In this document: in pieces, positions 1-6,017 of the stretch
Layout: every line of letters starts with the position of its first letter
Position numbering within the stretch: position 1 is the stretch's first letter
Assembly: GCA_020061965.1 (NCBI GenBank)
Contig: JAGUXG010000110.1
Location: 1-8,783 of the forward strand
DNA length: 8,783 nt
Direction: 5' to 3'
Source: a bacterium
GTDB taxonomy: Bacteria; UBA9089; UBA9088; JAGUXG01
Made by a program: the position numbers and the translations under genes
Notes under the pieces: model-generated
Told to the model about the DNA's origin: nothing
The model's input: only the letters and a program-made list of their open reading frames with translations
Database searches by the model: none

Positions 1-1982
1 ACGCCTTCCTTATTATTGGTTAGAAGCACTTCTTTTAGCCTTTCAGCATTCTTTTCAACTGCTTCTTTATCCTCTCCTCGCAAGATAATGGATAAAAGCT
101 TTGAGTATGGTGGATAGAGTAGCTCCCTCCTATACTCCATCTCTTTTTGAAAGAATAAAGAGTAATTTTGATGCAGGCTTGTCTGTATAGCATAATGGCC
201 TGGATTATATGTCTGGATAACAACCTTGCCTGGGGCATCACCCCTTCCTGACCTTCCAGAAACCTGAGTGAGGAGAGAGAATGTCTTCTCTGCGGCTCTA
301 AAGTCAGGCAAAGAAAGGAATATATCTGCTGAAACAACGCCCACCAGGGTAACATTTGGAAAATGGAGACCCTTTGAGATCATCTGGGTTCCAACAAGAC
401 AATCTACCTTCTTTTCAGAGAACAAAGAGAGCATTTCACTATGGGACAGCCTCTTCTTTGTTGTATCTGTATCCATTCTGAGCACCCGCATCTTTGGAAA
501 TATTCTCAAAAGCTCTTTTTCTACCTGCTGCGTTCCAAATCCAGAAAACTTGATCCTACAGCCTTTACATTTTGGGCAAGCTTCAGGTGCAGACAGGGAA
601 AACCCGCAGTAATGGCAACGCAATCTCTTATCATGGGAGTGGAATGTCAAGGTTATGTCGCAGTTTGGACAACCCGGAATATATCCGCAGTCTATGCATT
701 GGATGTAGTTTGAAAAACCTCGCCTGTTCATCATTAAGATGACCTGATGAGAAGCATAGACAGTCTCGCTTATAGCCTCTTTCAGCTTCTGGCTAAAGAT
801 TCCAGTCTCCTTTTCGCTTCTCATATCTACAATCTCAACCTCAGGAAGCCCACTTTTTTGCACCCTGTCTGGCAACTGGAGCCTTTCATACTTCCGTATC
901 CCAGTGTTATAAAAGGATTCAAGGGATGGTGTGGCACTCCCAAGAATGACCACAGCCTTATTCATTTTCGCCATCATCACTGCTACATCTCTGGCATTAT
1001 ACCTTGGGTCGCTCTCCTGTTTATATGAAGAGGATTGCTCCTCGTCAACTACTATCAAACCAAGATTCTTGACTGGAGAGAACAGGGCAGACCTTGCCCC
1101 AACAACAACACTCACACCCTGCCGTATCCTCTGCCATTGATTCAGCCTCTCTTTTGCAGTAAGCCTTGAATGGATGATAGCGCAATTACTTCCAAGCCTT
1201 ATCCTGAATCTCTCTATCAGTTGGGTGGTCAAGGATATTTCAGGAAGAAGGACAATAGCAGACCTGCCCATTTTTATAACATCCTCTATTGCCCGAAGAT
1301 AGACCTCTGTCTTTCCAGAACCAGTGACACCATAGAGAAGAAATGCAGAAAAAGACTCTTTCTCTATAGACGCTTTTATCTTGTCAACAGCATTCTTCTG
1401 GTCAATGGATAAGGTCGGTGGCGTATCCCTTTCTACCTCTTTTGTCTCTACCTCTTTTGGAATTGGTGGTAGGAGCTTTATCTGGTTTGTAACCTTTATT
1501 GCTCCTTTTGCTTCAAGCACCTTTAAGGCTGAATAAGGTGACTTAATCTTTGATTTTAGTCTCCAGAGTGAGACCTTCCCCTTTTCTTTAATAAGCTCTA
1601 AAATCAGCTTCTGGCTTGGGCTGGCTTTTGTTATCTCTGTCTCTCCTTTCTCAATATAGGTTATGACCCTCTGTCCGAGGCTTGGAGGGATAAAAAGGCA
1701 AAGAGCCTCAGAAAGCCCTGAAAGATAGTATTCAGCAAGCCACTTAGCTATGTTAATAAACTCAGGACAAAGAAGAGGTTTATCGTCTAATACAGCGATT
1801 ATCTCCTTTATTTCAAGATTATCTGGTTTATCTACCTCCTCTATCACCCAGCCAACAGACCTTCTATTCTTTATAGGAATAAGAACCCTTTTCCCAATCA
1901 AGTTTCCTTTAATATCCGCAGGGACAGAGTAGGTATAAACAGTAGTAGTTGGAATATTCAAGGCAATATTGATGTATCTCAT
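1..1982 (-). CDS. priA: Primosomal protein N' (replication restart helicase PriA), 3' end cut by window edge
   Basis: PriA is a 3'-5' superfamily 2 DNA helicase that binds stalled or D-loop forks and reloads the replicative helicase. The frame is open from ATG at 1982 to the left edge, giving 660 residues; the family is usually about 730, so only the C-terminal end is missing. Seen in order: an N-terminal 3'BD-like region starting MRYINIALNIP; Walker A GVTGSGKT at residues 218-225; motif II DEEQ at 313-316 followed by SSSYKQ; motif III GSATPSLES; a zinc region with eight Cys at 429, 432, 438, 441, 456, 459, 469 and 472; then GTQMISKGLHFP and QVSGRSGRG (motifs V and VI). The fourth residue of the DEEH box is Gln instead of the usual His. 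No Shine-Dalgarno precedes the ATG, but a promoter ends about 8 bp before it, so the mRNA may be leaderless. It is transcribed divergently from the DUF2723-TPR gene. Identification is secure. Confidence 0.97.
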   Translation of the reverse strand, partial: MRYINIALNIPTTTVYTYSVPADIKGNLIGKRVLIPIKNRRSVGWVIEEVDKPDNLEIKEIIAVLDDKPLLCPEFINIAKWLAEYYLSGLSEALCLFIPPSLGQRVITYIEKGETEITKASPSQKLILELIKEKGKVSLWRLKSKIKSPYSALKVLEAKGAIKVTNQIKLLPPIPKEVETKEVERDTPPTLSIDQKNAVDKIKASIEKESFSAFLLYGVTGSGKTEVYLRAIEDVIKMGRSAIVLLPEISLTTQLIERFRIRLGSNCAIIHSRLTAKERLNQWQRIRQGVSVVVGARSALFSPVKNLGLIVVDEEQSSSYKQESDPRYNARDVAVMMAKMNKAVVILGSATPSLESFYNTGIRKYERLQLPDRVQKSGLPEVEIVDMRSEKETGIFSQKLKEAISETVYASHQVILMMNRRGFSNYIQCIDCGYIPGCPNCDITLTFHSHDKRLRCHYCGFSLSAPEACPKCKGCRIKFSGFGTQQVEKELLRIFPKMRVLRMDTDTTKKRLSHSEMLSLFSEKKVDCLVGTQMISKGLHFPNVTLVGVVSADIFLSLPDFRAAEKTFSLLTQVSGRSGRGDAPGKVVIQTYNPGHYAIQTSLHQNYSLFFQKEMEYRRELLYPPYSKLLSIILRGEDKEAVEKNAERLKEVLLTNNKEG

Positions 1983-1990
1983 TTTCTTAA

Positions 1991-2019
1991 AGTATATATC
2001 TAAAATCTTAAAGCGTCAA
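1991..2019 (-). promoter_or_regulatory. sigma70-type promoter of priA
   Basis: On the minus strand, TTGACG (2019-2014) is followed by a 17-bp spacer and TATACT (1996-1991). Each box matches consensus at five of six positions. The start site expected about 7 bp downstream lies near 1984, directly at the priA ATG (1982-1980), which leaves virtually no 5' leader. Its -35 box abuts the -35 box of the divergent promoter. Promoter assignment is by motif only. Confidence 0.75.
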
Positions 2020-2048
2020 TTGACAGATAGCCCTCTGGTTGCTATAAT
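2020..2048 (+). promoter_or_regulatory. Consensus sigma70 promoter of the DUF2723-TPR gene
   Basis: TTGACA (2020-2025), a spacer of exactly 17 bp, then TATAAT (2043-2048): both hexamers are perfect and the spacing is optimal. The start site is expected near 2053-2056. The ATG at 2065 would then have a leader of about 10 nt, and an in-frame GTG at 2056 would be leaderless. The promoter lies inside an upstream extension of the reading frame that begins at 1969, which argues strongly against that longer start. Confidence 0.85.
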
Positions 2049-2064
2049 CTGTAGTGTGAAGGTG

Positions 2065-4335
2065 ATGCCTATAATCTGCTTCTTTATCAGCCTTGCCTGC
2101 TATCTCCTCACTCTCACTCCGTCTGTTGACCTCCATGACAGCGGAGAAATGGTCTCTGCAGTCTGGCTACTCGGCATATCCCATCCACCAGGATACCCTC
2201 TTTATTGCCTGTTTGGAAAGCTATGGACATCTCTTATTCCTTTTGGAAACATTGCCTACAGGATGAACATCTTTTCTGCTGTCTCTGCTTCTTTAGCAGT
2301 AATGATGGTCTATCTTATTGTTTTGAAACTAACAGTCCATAGTCAACAGTCCATAGTTCATAGTTCGGAAAATCCTAAATCCAAAATCCAAAATCCTAAA
2401 CAAATCCAAAATTCAAAAACTATACACTATACACTCTACACTATACACTTTATCATTCCTTCCATTGTTGCCTCGTTCTCCTTTGCCTTCTCACGGCTAT
2501 TCTGGCAACAAGCAACCTTTGCTGAAAAATACACCCTGAATGCCTTCTTCCTATCTCTACTCATCTTTATTTTATTGAAATGGCAAGAGGTAATCAGTAG
2601 TCCAAAAAATCCAAAATTCAAAATCCAAAGTCTAATATTGTTCTACTTATTTTCTTTTCTCTTGGGTCTTTCTTTCTGTCATCATCTTCAGACCATCTTC
2701 ATCGTTCCATCTGCAATCTTCCTTATTGTTACTGCTCTAAGAAAATCTAAAATTAAATTTTCAATTTTCAATCTTCAATTTTCAATTTTTAATCTTCTTC
2801 TTCCTTTATCCCTATACCTCTACCTTCCAATCCGCGCCTCTACCCATCCTGCGGCAAACTGGGGCTCCCCTGATACGCTCACAAGGTTTATCGACCATAT
2901 TACAGCAAAGGAGTATGGGCACTATTTTGCCCCATCTAATCAGTGGCTGACGAACCTAATCAATCATATCTGGCAGTTCTTCCCTAATCAGTTTACCTTG
3001 CCTTTGCTCATTATTGGTCTGGTAGGTGCTGGCTTTCTATGGACGAAAAACAGAAGACTCTTTATCTTCTTCTTCCTCATCATCTTGTGTGATATCTTGA
3101 ATTCCATAAGGTATTCAATCCATAATATAGAAGACTACTACATCCCAACATTCTTAGTTCTTGGCATCTTAATCGGCTATGCCTTTTACTCCTTCAGCTT
3201 GCTTATACCTAAAAAAAGGCTCTCTTTTCTCTTCTGGCTTCTGGCTTCTGGCTTCTGGCTTCTTCCATTCTTAACCAACTACTATCTCTGCAATAGGGAC
3301 AGAGATTTCTACAGCTATGATTATGGCCTGAACATCTTACGACCCTTGCAGAATAATGGCATATTACTCATTATGGGCGACACCTTTGCCTTTCCCTTGT
3401 GGTATCTCCATTTTGTGGAGAGGGTAAGGGATGATGTCAGCCTGATAGACAAGCTCGAGCTCAGATACGACTGGTATTGTGAGCAGATGAAGGAGATGTA
3501 TCCTGAATTGGGATTTTCTTATGCAGAGAATAAGACCGCCTCTCCTGAACTTATTGGCACAAGATTTCTGGATATTGTGGCCAAAAATGGCAAAACAAGA
3601 CCCATCTATGTTCCGCTTCCATTTGCTGAGGAAGCAAAAGCAGGTTATGACCTCATTCCAGAGGGAATTTGCCATAGAATCGTCTCAAAGGATGCTGATC
3701 TCATTTCAGAGATAAAAAAGGGAGAGTTCAGTTTCAAAATAAGAGACACAGGCGTCTTTATGGAAGAAAGGACAGGGAATAACTGGGACAATTATTTTAT
3801 AGGATATGAGTCAAGGGCAGGATTTTTGGCAGAAAGAAGGTTTTATAATGAGGCAATTCCTTATTACTACAAAGTTTTAGCCCTTGATGGAAAAAGAATG
3901 AGTTCCCTTTATAGTCTGGGGCTTGTCTATAAGGACAAGGGAGAGCTTGATGAAGCAGAGAAGATATTTTTAGGCTTAGGGGATAGGGCTGATGGACACT
4001 ATGGCCTGGGGATGGTCTATCAGAAGAAGGCCAGCTTTGATAAGGCTATATTAGAGTATAAAAGAGCGATTGAGCTTGACCCTACAAAGATATTTCTCCA
4101 TCACAGCCTTGGTGCTGCTTTATTAGAGATGGGAAGGTATGAAGAGGCTGTCTCTGCCTTCAAAGGAGCCATACCTTTTCAGCCGAATGACCCAAGCACT
4201 TACTATAACCTTGGGGTTACTTACTGGAAGATGGGCAGACTGAATGAAGCAATAGCTGCTTATAGAAAGGTGCTTGAGCTTAACCCAAACTTTCCTTCTG
4301 CGAGTGCAAGCCTTCAGACCCTTTTAGGTGGATAA
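2065..4335 (+). CDS. DUF2723 (TMEM260/O-mannosyltransferase-like) membrane protein with C-terminal TPR repeats
   Basis: 756 residues from the ATG at 2065, the first ATG after the promoter. Residues 1-405 are polytopic membrane sequence with about ten hydrophobic segments. The first outer loop has DLHDSGE (22-28) and SHPPGYPLY (39-47), the hallmark of DUF2723. Further family-like stretches are NWGSP (265-269), HNIEDYYIP (353-361) and MGDTFAFPLWYLHFVERVRD (437-456). Residues about 585-745 hold four to five TPR units, for example YYNLGVTYWKMGRLNEAIAAY. DUF2723 is related to GT-C glycosyltransferases, and eukaryotic TMEM260 transfers O-mannose. The acidic DSGE site makes a polyprenyl-phosphate-sugar-dependent transferase plausible, but the substrate is unknown; the TPR part may bind a partner or acceptor. 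Six heptamer-repeat tracts lie in frame in the membrane half, at residues 90-129, 179-191, 227-245 and 389-400. The gene converges with arsM, 13 bp away. Confidence 0.85.
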   Translation: MPIICFFISLACYLLTLTPSVDLHDSGEMVSAVWLLGISHPPGYPLYCLFGKLWTSLIPFGNIAYRMNIFSAVSASLAVMMVYLIVLKLTVHSQQSIVHSSENPKSKIQNPKQIQNSKTIHYTLYTIHFIIPSIVASFSFAFSRLFWQQATFAEKYTLNAFFLSLLIFILLKWQEVISSPKNPKFKIQSLILFYLFSFLLGLSFCHHLQTIFIVPSAIFLIVTALRKSKIKFSIFNLQFSIFNLLLPLSLYLYLPIRASTHPAANWGSPDTLTRFIDHITAKEYGHYFAPSNQWLTNLINHIWQFFPNQFTLPLLIIGLVGAGFLWTKNRRLFIFFFLIILCDILNSIRYSIHNIEDYYIPTFLVLGILIGYAFYSFSLLIPKKRLSFLFWLLASGFWLLPFLTNYYLCNRDRDFYSYDYGLNILRPLQNNGILLIMGDTFAFPLWYLHFVERVRDDVSLIDKLELRYDWYCEQMKEMYPELGFSYAENKTASPELIGTRFLDIVAKNGKTRPIYVPLPFAEEAKAGYDLIPEGICHRIVSKDADLISEIKKGEFSFKIRDTGVFMEERTGNNWDNYFIGYESRAGFLAERRFYNEAIPYYYKVLALDGKRMSSLYSLGLVYKDKGELDEAEKIFLGLGDRADGHYGLGMVYQKKASFDKAILEYKRAIELDPTKIFLHHSLGAALLEMGRYEEAVSAFKGAIPFQPNDPSTYYNLGVTYWKMGRLNEAIAAYRKVLELNPNFPSASASLQTLLGG
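2334..2368 (+). repeat. Heptamer tract A, unit AGTCCAT, five units
   Basis: Consecutive 7-mers AGTCCAT, AGTCAAC, AGTCCAT, AGTTCAT and AGTTCGG. They encode VHSQQSIVHSSE in the loop after the second hydrophobic segment of the DUF2723 protein. A perfect array would give TAG at every third junction in the coding frame. At the two in-frame junctions (2347 and 2368) the T is replaced, giving CAG and GAA, whereas the three out-of-frame junctions (2340, 2354, 2361) keep TAG. Confidence 0.9.
2371..2416 (+). repeat. Heptamer tract B, unit AATCCAA, six units
   Basis: 7-mers AATCCTA, AATCCAA, AATCCAA, AATCCTA, a 4-bp break (AACA), then AATCCAA and AATTCAA. They encode a polar stretch NPKSKIQNPKQIQNSK. 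The TAA triplets created by the two AATCCTA units (2376, 2397) are both out of the coding frame. The tract follows tract A after 2 bp. Confidence 0.9.
2420..2447 (+). repeat. Heptamer tract C, unit CTATACA, four units
   Basis: 7-mers CTATACA, CTATACA, CTCTACA and CTATACA, followed by a partial unit. They encode TIHYTLYTIHF. A perfect concatemer of this unit has no stop in any forward frame. Tracts A, B and C form one nearly continuous block of about 117 bp made of three unrelated 7-mers. Confidence 0.9.
2599..2635 (+). repeat. Heptamer tract D, unit AATCCAA again
   Basis: AGTCCAA, a 2-bp break, then AATCCAA, AATTCAA, AATCCAA and AGTCTAA. This is the same unit family as tract B, about 190 bp downstream in the same gene. 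It encodes SPKNPKFKIQSL in a loop between hydrophobic segments. Confidence 0.85.
2744..2799 (+). repeat. Heptamer tract E, AATCTAA changing to TTTTCAA, eight phased units
   Basis: Eight units in unbroken 7-bp phase: AATCTAA, AATTAAA, TTTTCAA, TTTTCAA, TCTTCAA, TTTTCAA, TTTTTAA, TCTTCTT. It encodes KSKIKFSIFNLQFSIFNLLL, which passes from a basic loop into a hydrophobic helix. The unit changes family inside the array without loss of phase. Confidence 0.85.
3231..3263 (+). repeat. Heptamer tract F, four perfect CTTCTGG units
   Basis: CTTCTGG is repeated four times without mismatch (3231-3258), followed by a partial copy. It encodes FWLLASGFWLL within a hydrophobic segment. This is the least diverged tract in the window, so it is the best candidate for recent slippage. 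A gain or loss of one unit would shift the reading frame. Confidence 0.9.
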
Positions 4336-4348
4336 ATAGAGTTTACTC

Positions 4349-5251
4349 TCATTTGTATCCTTCCACATAAATATTAACGACATAATCCTGGAGAGATTCA
4401 CTTTCTTCTAAGACGTTCAAAATGGCACTGCCTATCGGATCCTTTGTGTCTGGGTCAATGCAAGACGAAGAGCCTTTGACTGTGACTTTGACATCTTTTA
4501 ATCCGGATGCACAAACGACCTTTCTGTAGTCATCAATAAGTATTGTTCCGCCAACACAACCCACATAAGCTTTAACGCTCTCCTGAATCTTCTTAGAAAG
4601 TTGCTTAAGAAGGGCAATATCAGAAATGGCTATCCTTCCGCCAGGTTTTAAAACCCTGTAGACCTCGTGAAAGACTCTTGGCTTATCAGCCGATAGGTTA
4701 ATGACACAATTGCTCATTACAACATCAACTGAATCATCTGCTACAGGTAAATTCTCAATCTCACCAAGTCTAAACTCAACATTCTCAACGCCATTCTTTT
4801 TTGCGTTGTCCCTTGCTTTCTCAATCATCTCTGGTGTCATATCTACTCCAATGACTTTACCCTTCTGACCAACCCTTGAGGCAGCCAGAAAACAATCAAA
4901 CCCAGCACCAGAGCCAAGGTCAAGTACTATCTCACCTTCTTTGAGGTTGGCTAATGCTGTTGGATTTCCGCAACTCAAAGCCAAGTTAGCCTCCTCTGGA
5001 ATAACCTTCAGTTCTTCTTCTGAATAGCCGATAGATTTAGCAAATTCTTTGGCATCGGGTCCGCAAGTACCACATCCGCAGTTTTTTTGCCCTTGAGCAA
5101 TTTTACCATAGGCTTCTCTTACGATTTTCTGTGTTTCCTTTTTATCCATTTTTTCACTCCCTATTTTGTTAGGAGGAGGTTTTTCTCCCTTACAACACTT
5201 CTCTGCCCATTCCTTCATAAAACCCAAACAATCACAGATTGTCTTATCCAT
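4349..5251 (-). CDS. arsM: Arsenite S-adenosylmethionine methyltransferase (ArsM type)
   Basis: 300 residues, a class I SAM methyltransferase that methylates trivalent arsenic in the cytosol. SAM motif I is VLDLGSGAGFD (109-119), and the acidic end of strand 2 is GVDMTPEM (135-142). The three cysteines that bind As(III) in ArsM enzymes are present in their usual settings: LSCGNPTAL (Cys94), SNCVINLS (Cys182) and YVGCVGG (Cys232). The ATG at 5251 is chosen because AAGGAGGTGA lies 5 bp before it. A 34-residue extension precedes the usual N terminus and carries Cys6, 8, 19 and 20; NCGCGTCGP (57-65) adds three more. A second ATG at 5149 (Met35) has GGGAG upstream and would give a form without the extension. 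The ribosome binding site overlaps the stop of the upstream barrel gene, so the two are probably one transcript. No arsR, arsB or acr3 is visible. Function is well supported by motifs. Confidence 0.9.
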   Translation of the reverse strand: MDKTICDCLGFMKEWAEKCCKGEKPPPNKIGSEKMDKKETQKIVREAYGKIAQGQKNCGCGTCGPDAKEFAKSIGYSEEELKVIPEEANLALSCGNPTALANLKEGEIVLDLGSGAGFDCFLAASRVGQKGKVIGVDMTPEMIEKARDNAKKNGVENVEFRLGEIENLPVADDSVDVVMSNCVINLSADKPRVFHEVYRVLKPGGRIAISDIALLKQLSKKIQESVKAYVGCVGGTILIDDYRKVVCASGLKDVKVTVKGSSSCIDPDTKDPIGSAILNVLEESESLQDYVVNIYVEGYK

Positions 5252-5256
5252 TTTTA

Positions 5257-5266
5257 TCACCTCCTT
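5257..5266 (-). promoter_or_regulatory. Strong ribosome binding site of arsM
   Basis: AAGGAGGTGA on the minus strand, 5 bp from the ATG at 5251. It overlaps the TAA stop (5267-5265) of the upstream gene, as expected for translational coupling. It decides the start at 5251 over the longer open frame that begins at 5287. Confidence 0.85.
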
Positions 5267-5852
5267 AAAATTTGCACCTACACCCAATTCGAACCATTAG
5301 TCCGCTCAGGTCTATCTCAGGTGCATTCAGTATTCTCTCTCCTGCCTGAGATAACTTATCTACCTTTCCTATCACATAAGCTACCTCTCCCACAATAGAC
5401 ATACAGTGTTTTACTTGATACTGGCCTTCTGCTATAATCTGACCACCAATGCTGCCACCATAGAGCTTACTGATGGTTGTTCCCCTATTGGCTGGTGTTA
5501 TCTCCTTTCTGTACCAAACAGGGTAGTATCCCACGCCCCCTCCGAGAGAGATAGTTCCCTTTCCAAATGGGATCTGGCAGAGGCCAATCAATGTAGGAAG
5601 TAGTACCCCAAGGGATGTCTCCGTGACAGTGCCACTTGTTATCTTGTCGCTCTGAATCCATGAGCCAGCCATAGAAAGCCCAACTCGAAGGTTTAAACCA
5701 ACAGGATGCAGACACTTTCCTCCAACAACCCAGTTGCCATCAATCTCATCAAGCCCCATCCTCTTTAGCTCATCGTTGTAACTAGAAAGCTTTGGCCACC
5801 AGTATCCAACCATAGGACCACCTTCACACCCCATCTTATTTTCACACCCCAT
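5265..5852 (-). CDS. Probable outer-membrane beta-barrel-like protein of unknown function
   Basis: 195 residues from ATG 5852. I do not recognise a named family. After a Cys/Gly-rich start (MGCENKMGCEGG) comes VGYWWPKLSSYNDELKRMGL, then alternating Gly-rich amphipathic stretches such as NLRVGLSMAGSW, ISLGGGVGYYPVWY and YGGSIGGQIIAEGQYQV, ending in MVRIGCRCKF with a terminal Phe. Glycine and aromatic residues in short strands and a C-terminal Phe suit a small outer-membrane barrel. No signal peptide follows the ATG, but the same frame stays open upstream and encodes a hydrophobic stretch lacking a start codon (see 5853-5927). Alternative starts are Met7 (5834) and Met14 (5813); the last has AAGGTGG about 4 bp before it. 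It lies directly upstream of arsM, 13 bp between stop and ATG, and is probably cotranscribed. Coding is likely; the barrel call is inference. Confidence 0.6.
   Translation of the reverse strand: MGCENKMGCEGGPMVGYWWPKLSSYNDELKRMGLDEIDGNWVVGGKCLHPVGLNLRVGLSMAGSWIQSDKITSGTVTETSLGVLLPTLIGLCQIPFGKGTISLGGGVGYYPVWYRKEITPANRGTTISKLYGGSIGGQIIAEGQYQVKHCMSIVGEVAYVIGKVDKLSQAGERILNAPEIDLSGLMVRIGCRCKF
5823..5852 (-). repeat. Direct 12-bp repeat duplicating the start region
   Basis: ATGGGGTGTGAA occurs twice in frame, at 5852-5841 and 5834-5823 on the minus strand, 18 bp apart. The protein therefore begins with two copies of MGCE, and there are two equivalent candidate start codons. Confidence 0.8.
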
Positions 5853-5927
5853 ATCCTCTTTTTCACCTTCTGCCCCTGAACAGCAAAAAGATAATCTTGC
5901 ATCAAGGGTAGAGAAAAATAGGAATTT
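5853..5927 (-). other. In-frame signal-peptide-like extension without a start codon
   Basis: Upstream of ATG 5852 the frame is open for about 50 codons. Residues encoded by 5927-5853 read KFLFFSTLDARLSFCCSGAE and then a short acidic/basic run: a basic residue, a hydrophobic run and a Cys-containing lipobox-like site, as in a secretion signal. No ATG, GTG or TTG occurs in frame. It may be a decayed signal peptide, a signal using a rare start codon, or the result of a base error at the expected ATG. Confidence 0.45.
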
Positions 5928-5978
5928 TGAACTATAATAACTATTTTTGTAAGGTTGGGGAAGTTCTGAAATGGGAAT

Positions 5979-6008
5979 TTGACGAAAGCAAAGAGAAGAT
6001 GTTATAAT
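5979..6008 (+). promoter_or_regulatory. sigma70-type promoter of tRNA-Arg and the downstream gene
   Basis: TTGACG (5979-5984), an 18-bp spacer, then a perfect TATAAT (6003-6008). The start site is expected near 6015, about 3 nt before the mature tRNA. No terminator is visible after the tRNA, so the same transcript probably covers the following gene. Confidence 0.8.
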
Positions 6009-6017
6009 TCAGGTGAT

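Noticed and set aside
268..1932. Several plus-strand open frames of 60-114 codons
   Set aside because: They lie antisense to priA, whose conserved motifs are read continuously on the minus strand; compositions are not protein-like.
1969..2064. Longer start for the DUF2723-TPR protein at ATG 1969
   Set aside because: A perfect promoter (2020-2048) lies inside this stretch, it overlaps the priA start, and the added residues are not family-like.
2334..2450. CRISPR array or direct-repeat/spacer structure
   Set aside because: The repeats are 7-bp degenerate tandem units without spacers, and they are translated.
3364..3675. Minus-strand open frame of 103 codons within the DUF2723-TPR gene
   Set aside because: Antisense shadow of conserved family sequence (GDTFAFPLWYLHF); no ribosome binding site or recognisable domain.
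4336..4350. Palindrome GAGTTTACTC in the gap between convergent genes as a terminator
   Set aside because: A stem of four to five A/T-rich pairs with a 2-4 nt loop and no U tract is too weak.
5934..5939. TATAAT on the plus strand as an extra promoter
   Set aside because: No -35 hexamer at suitable spacing, and the true tRNA promoter lies at 5979-6008.
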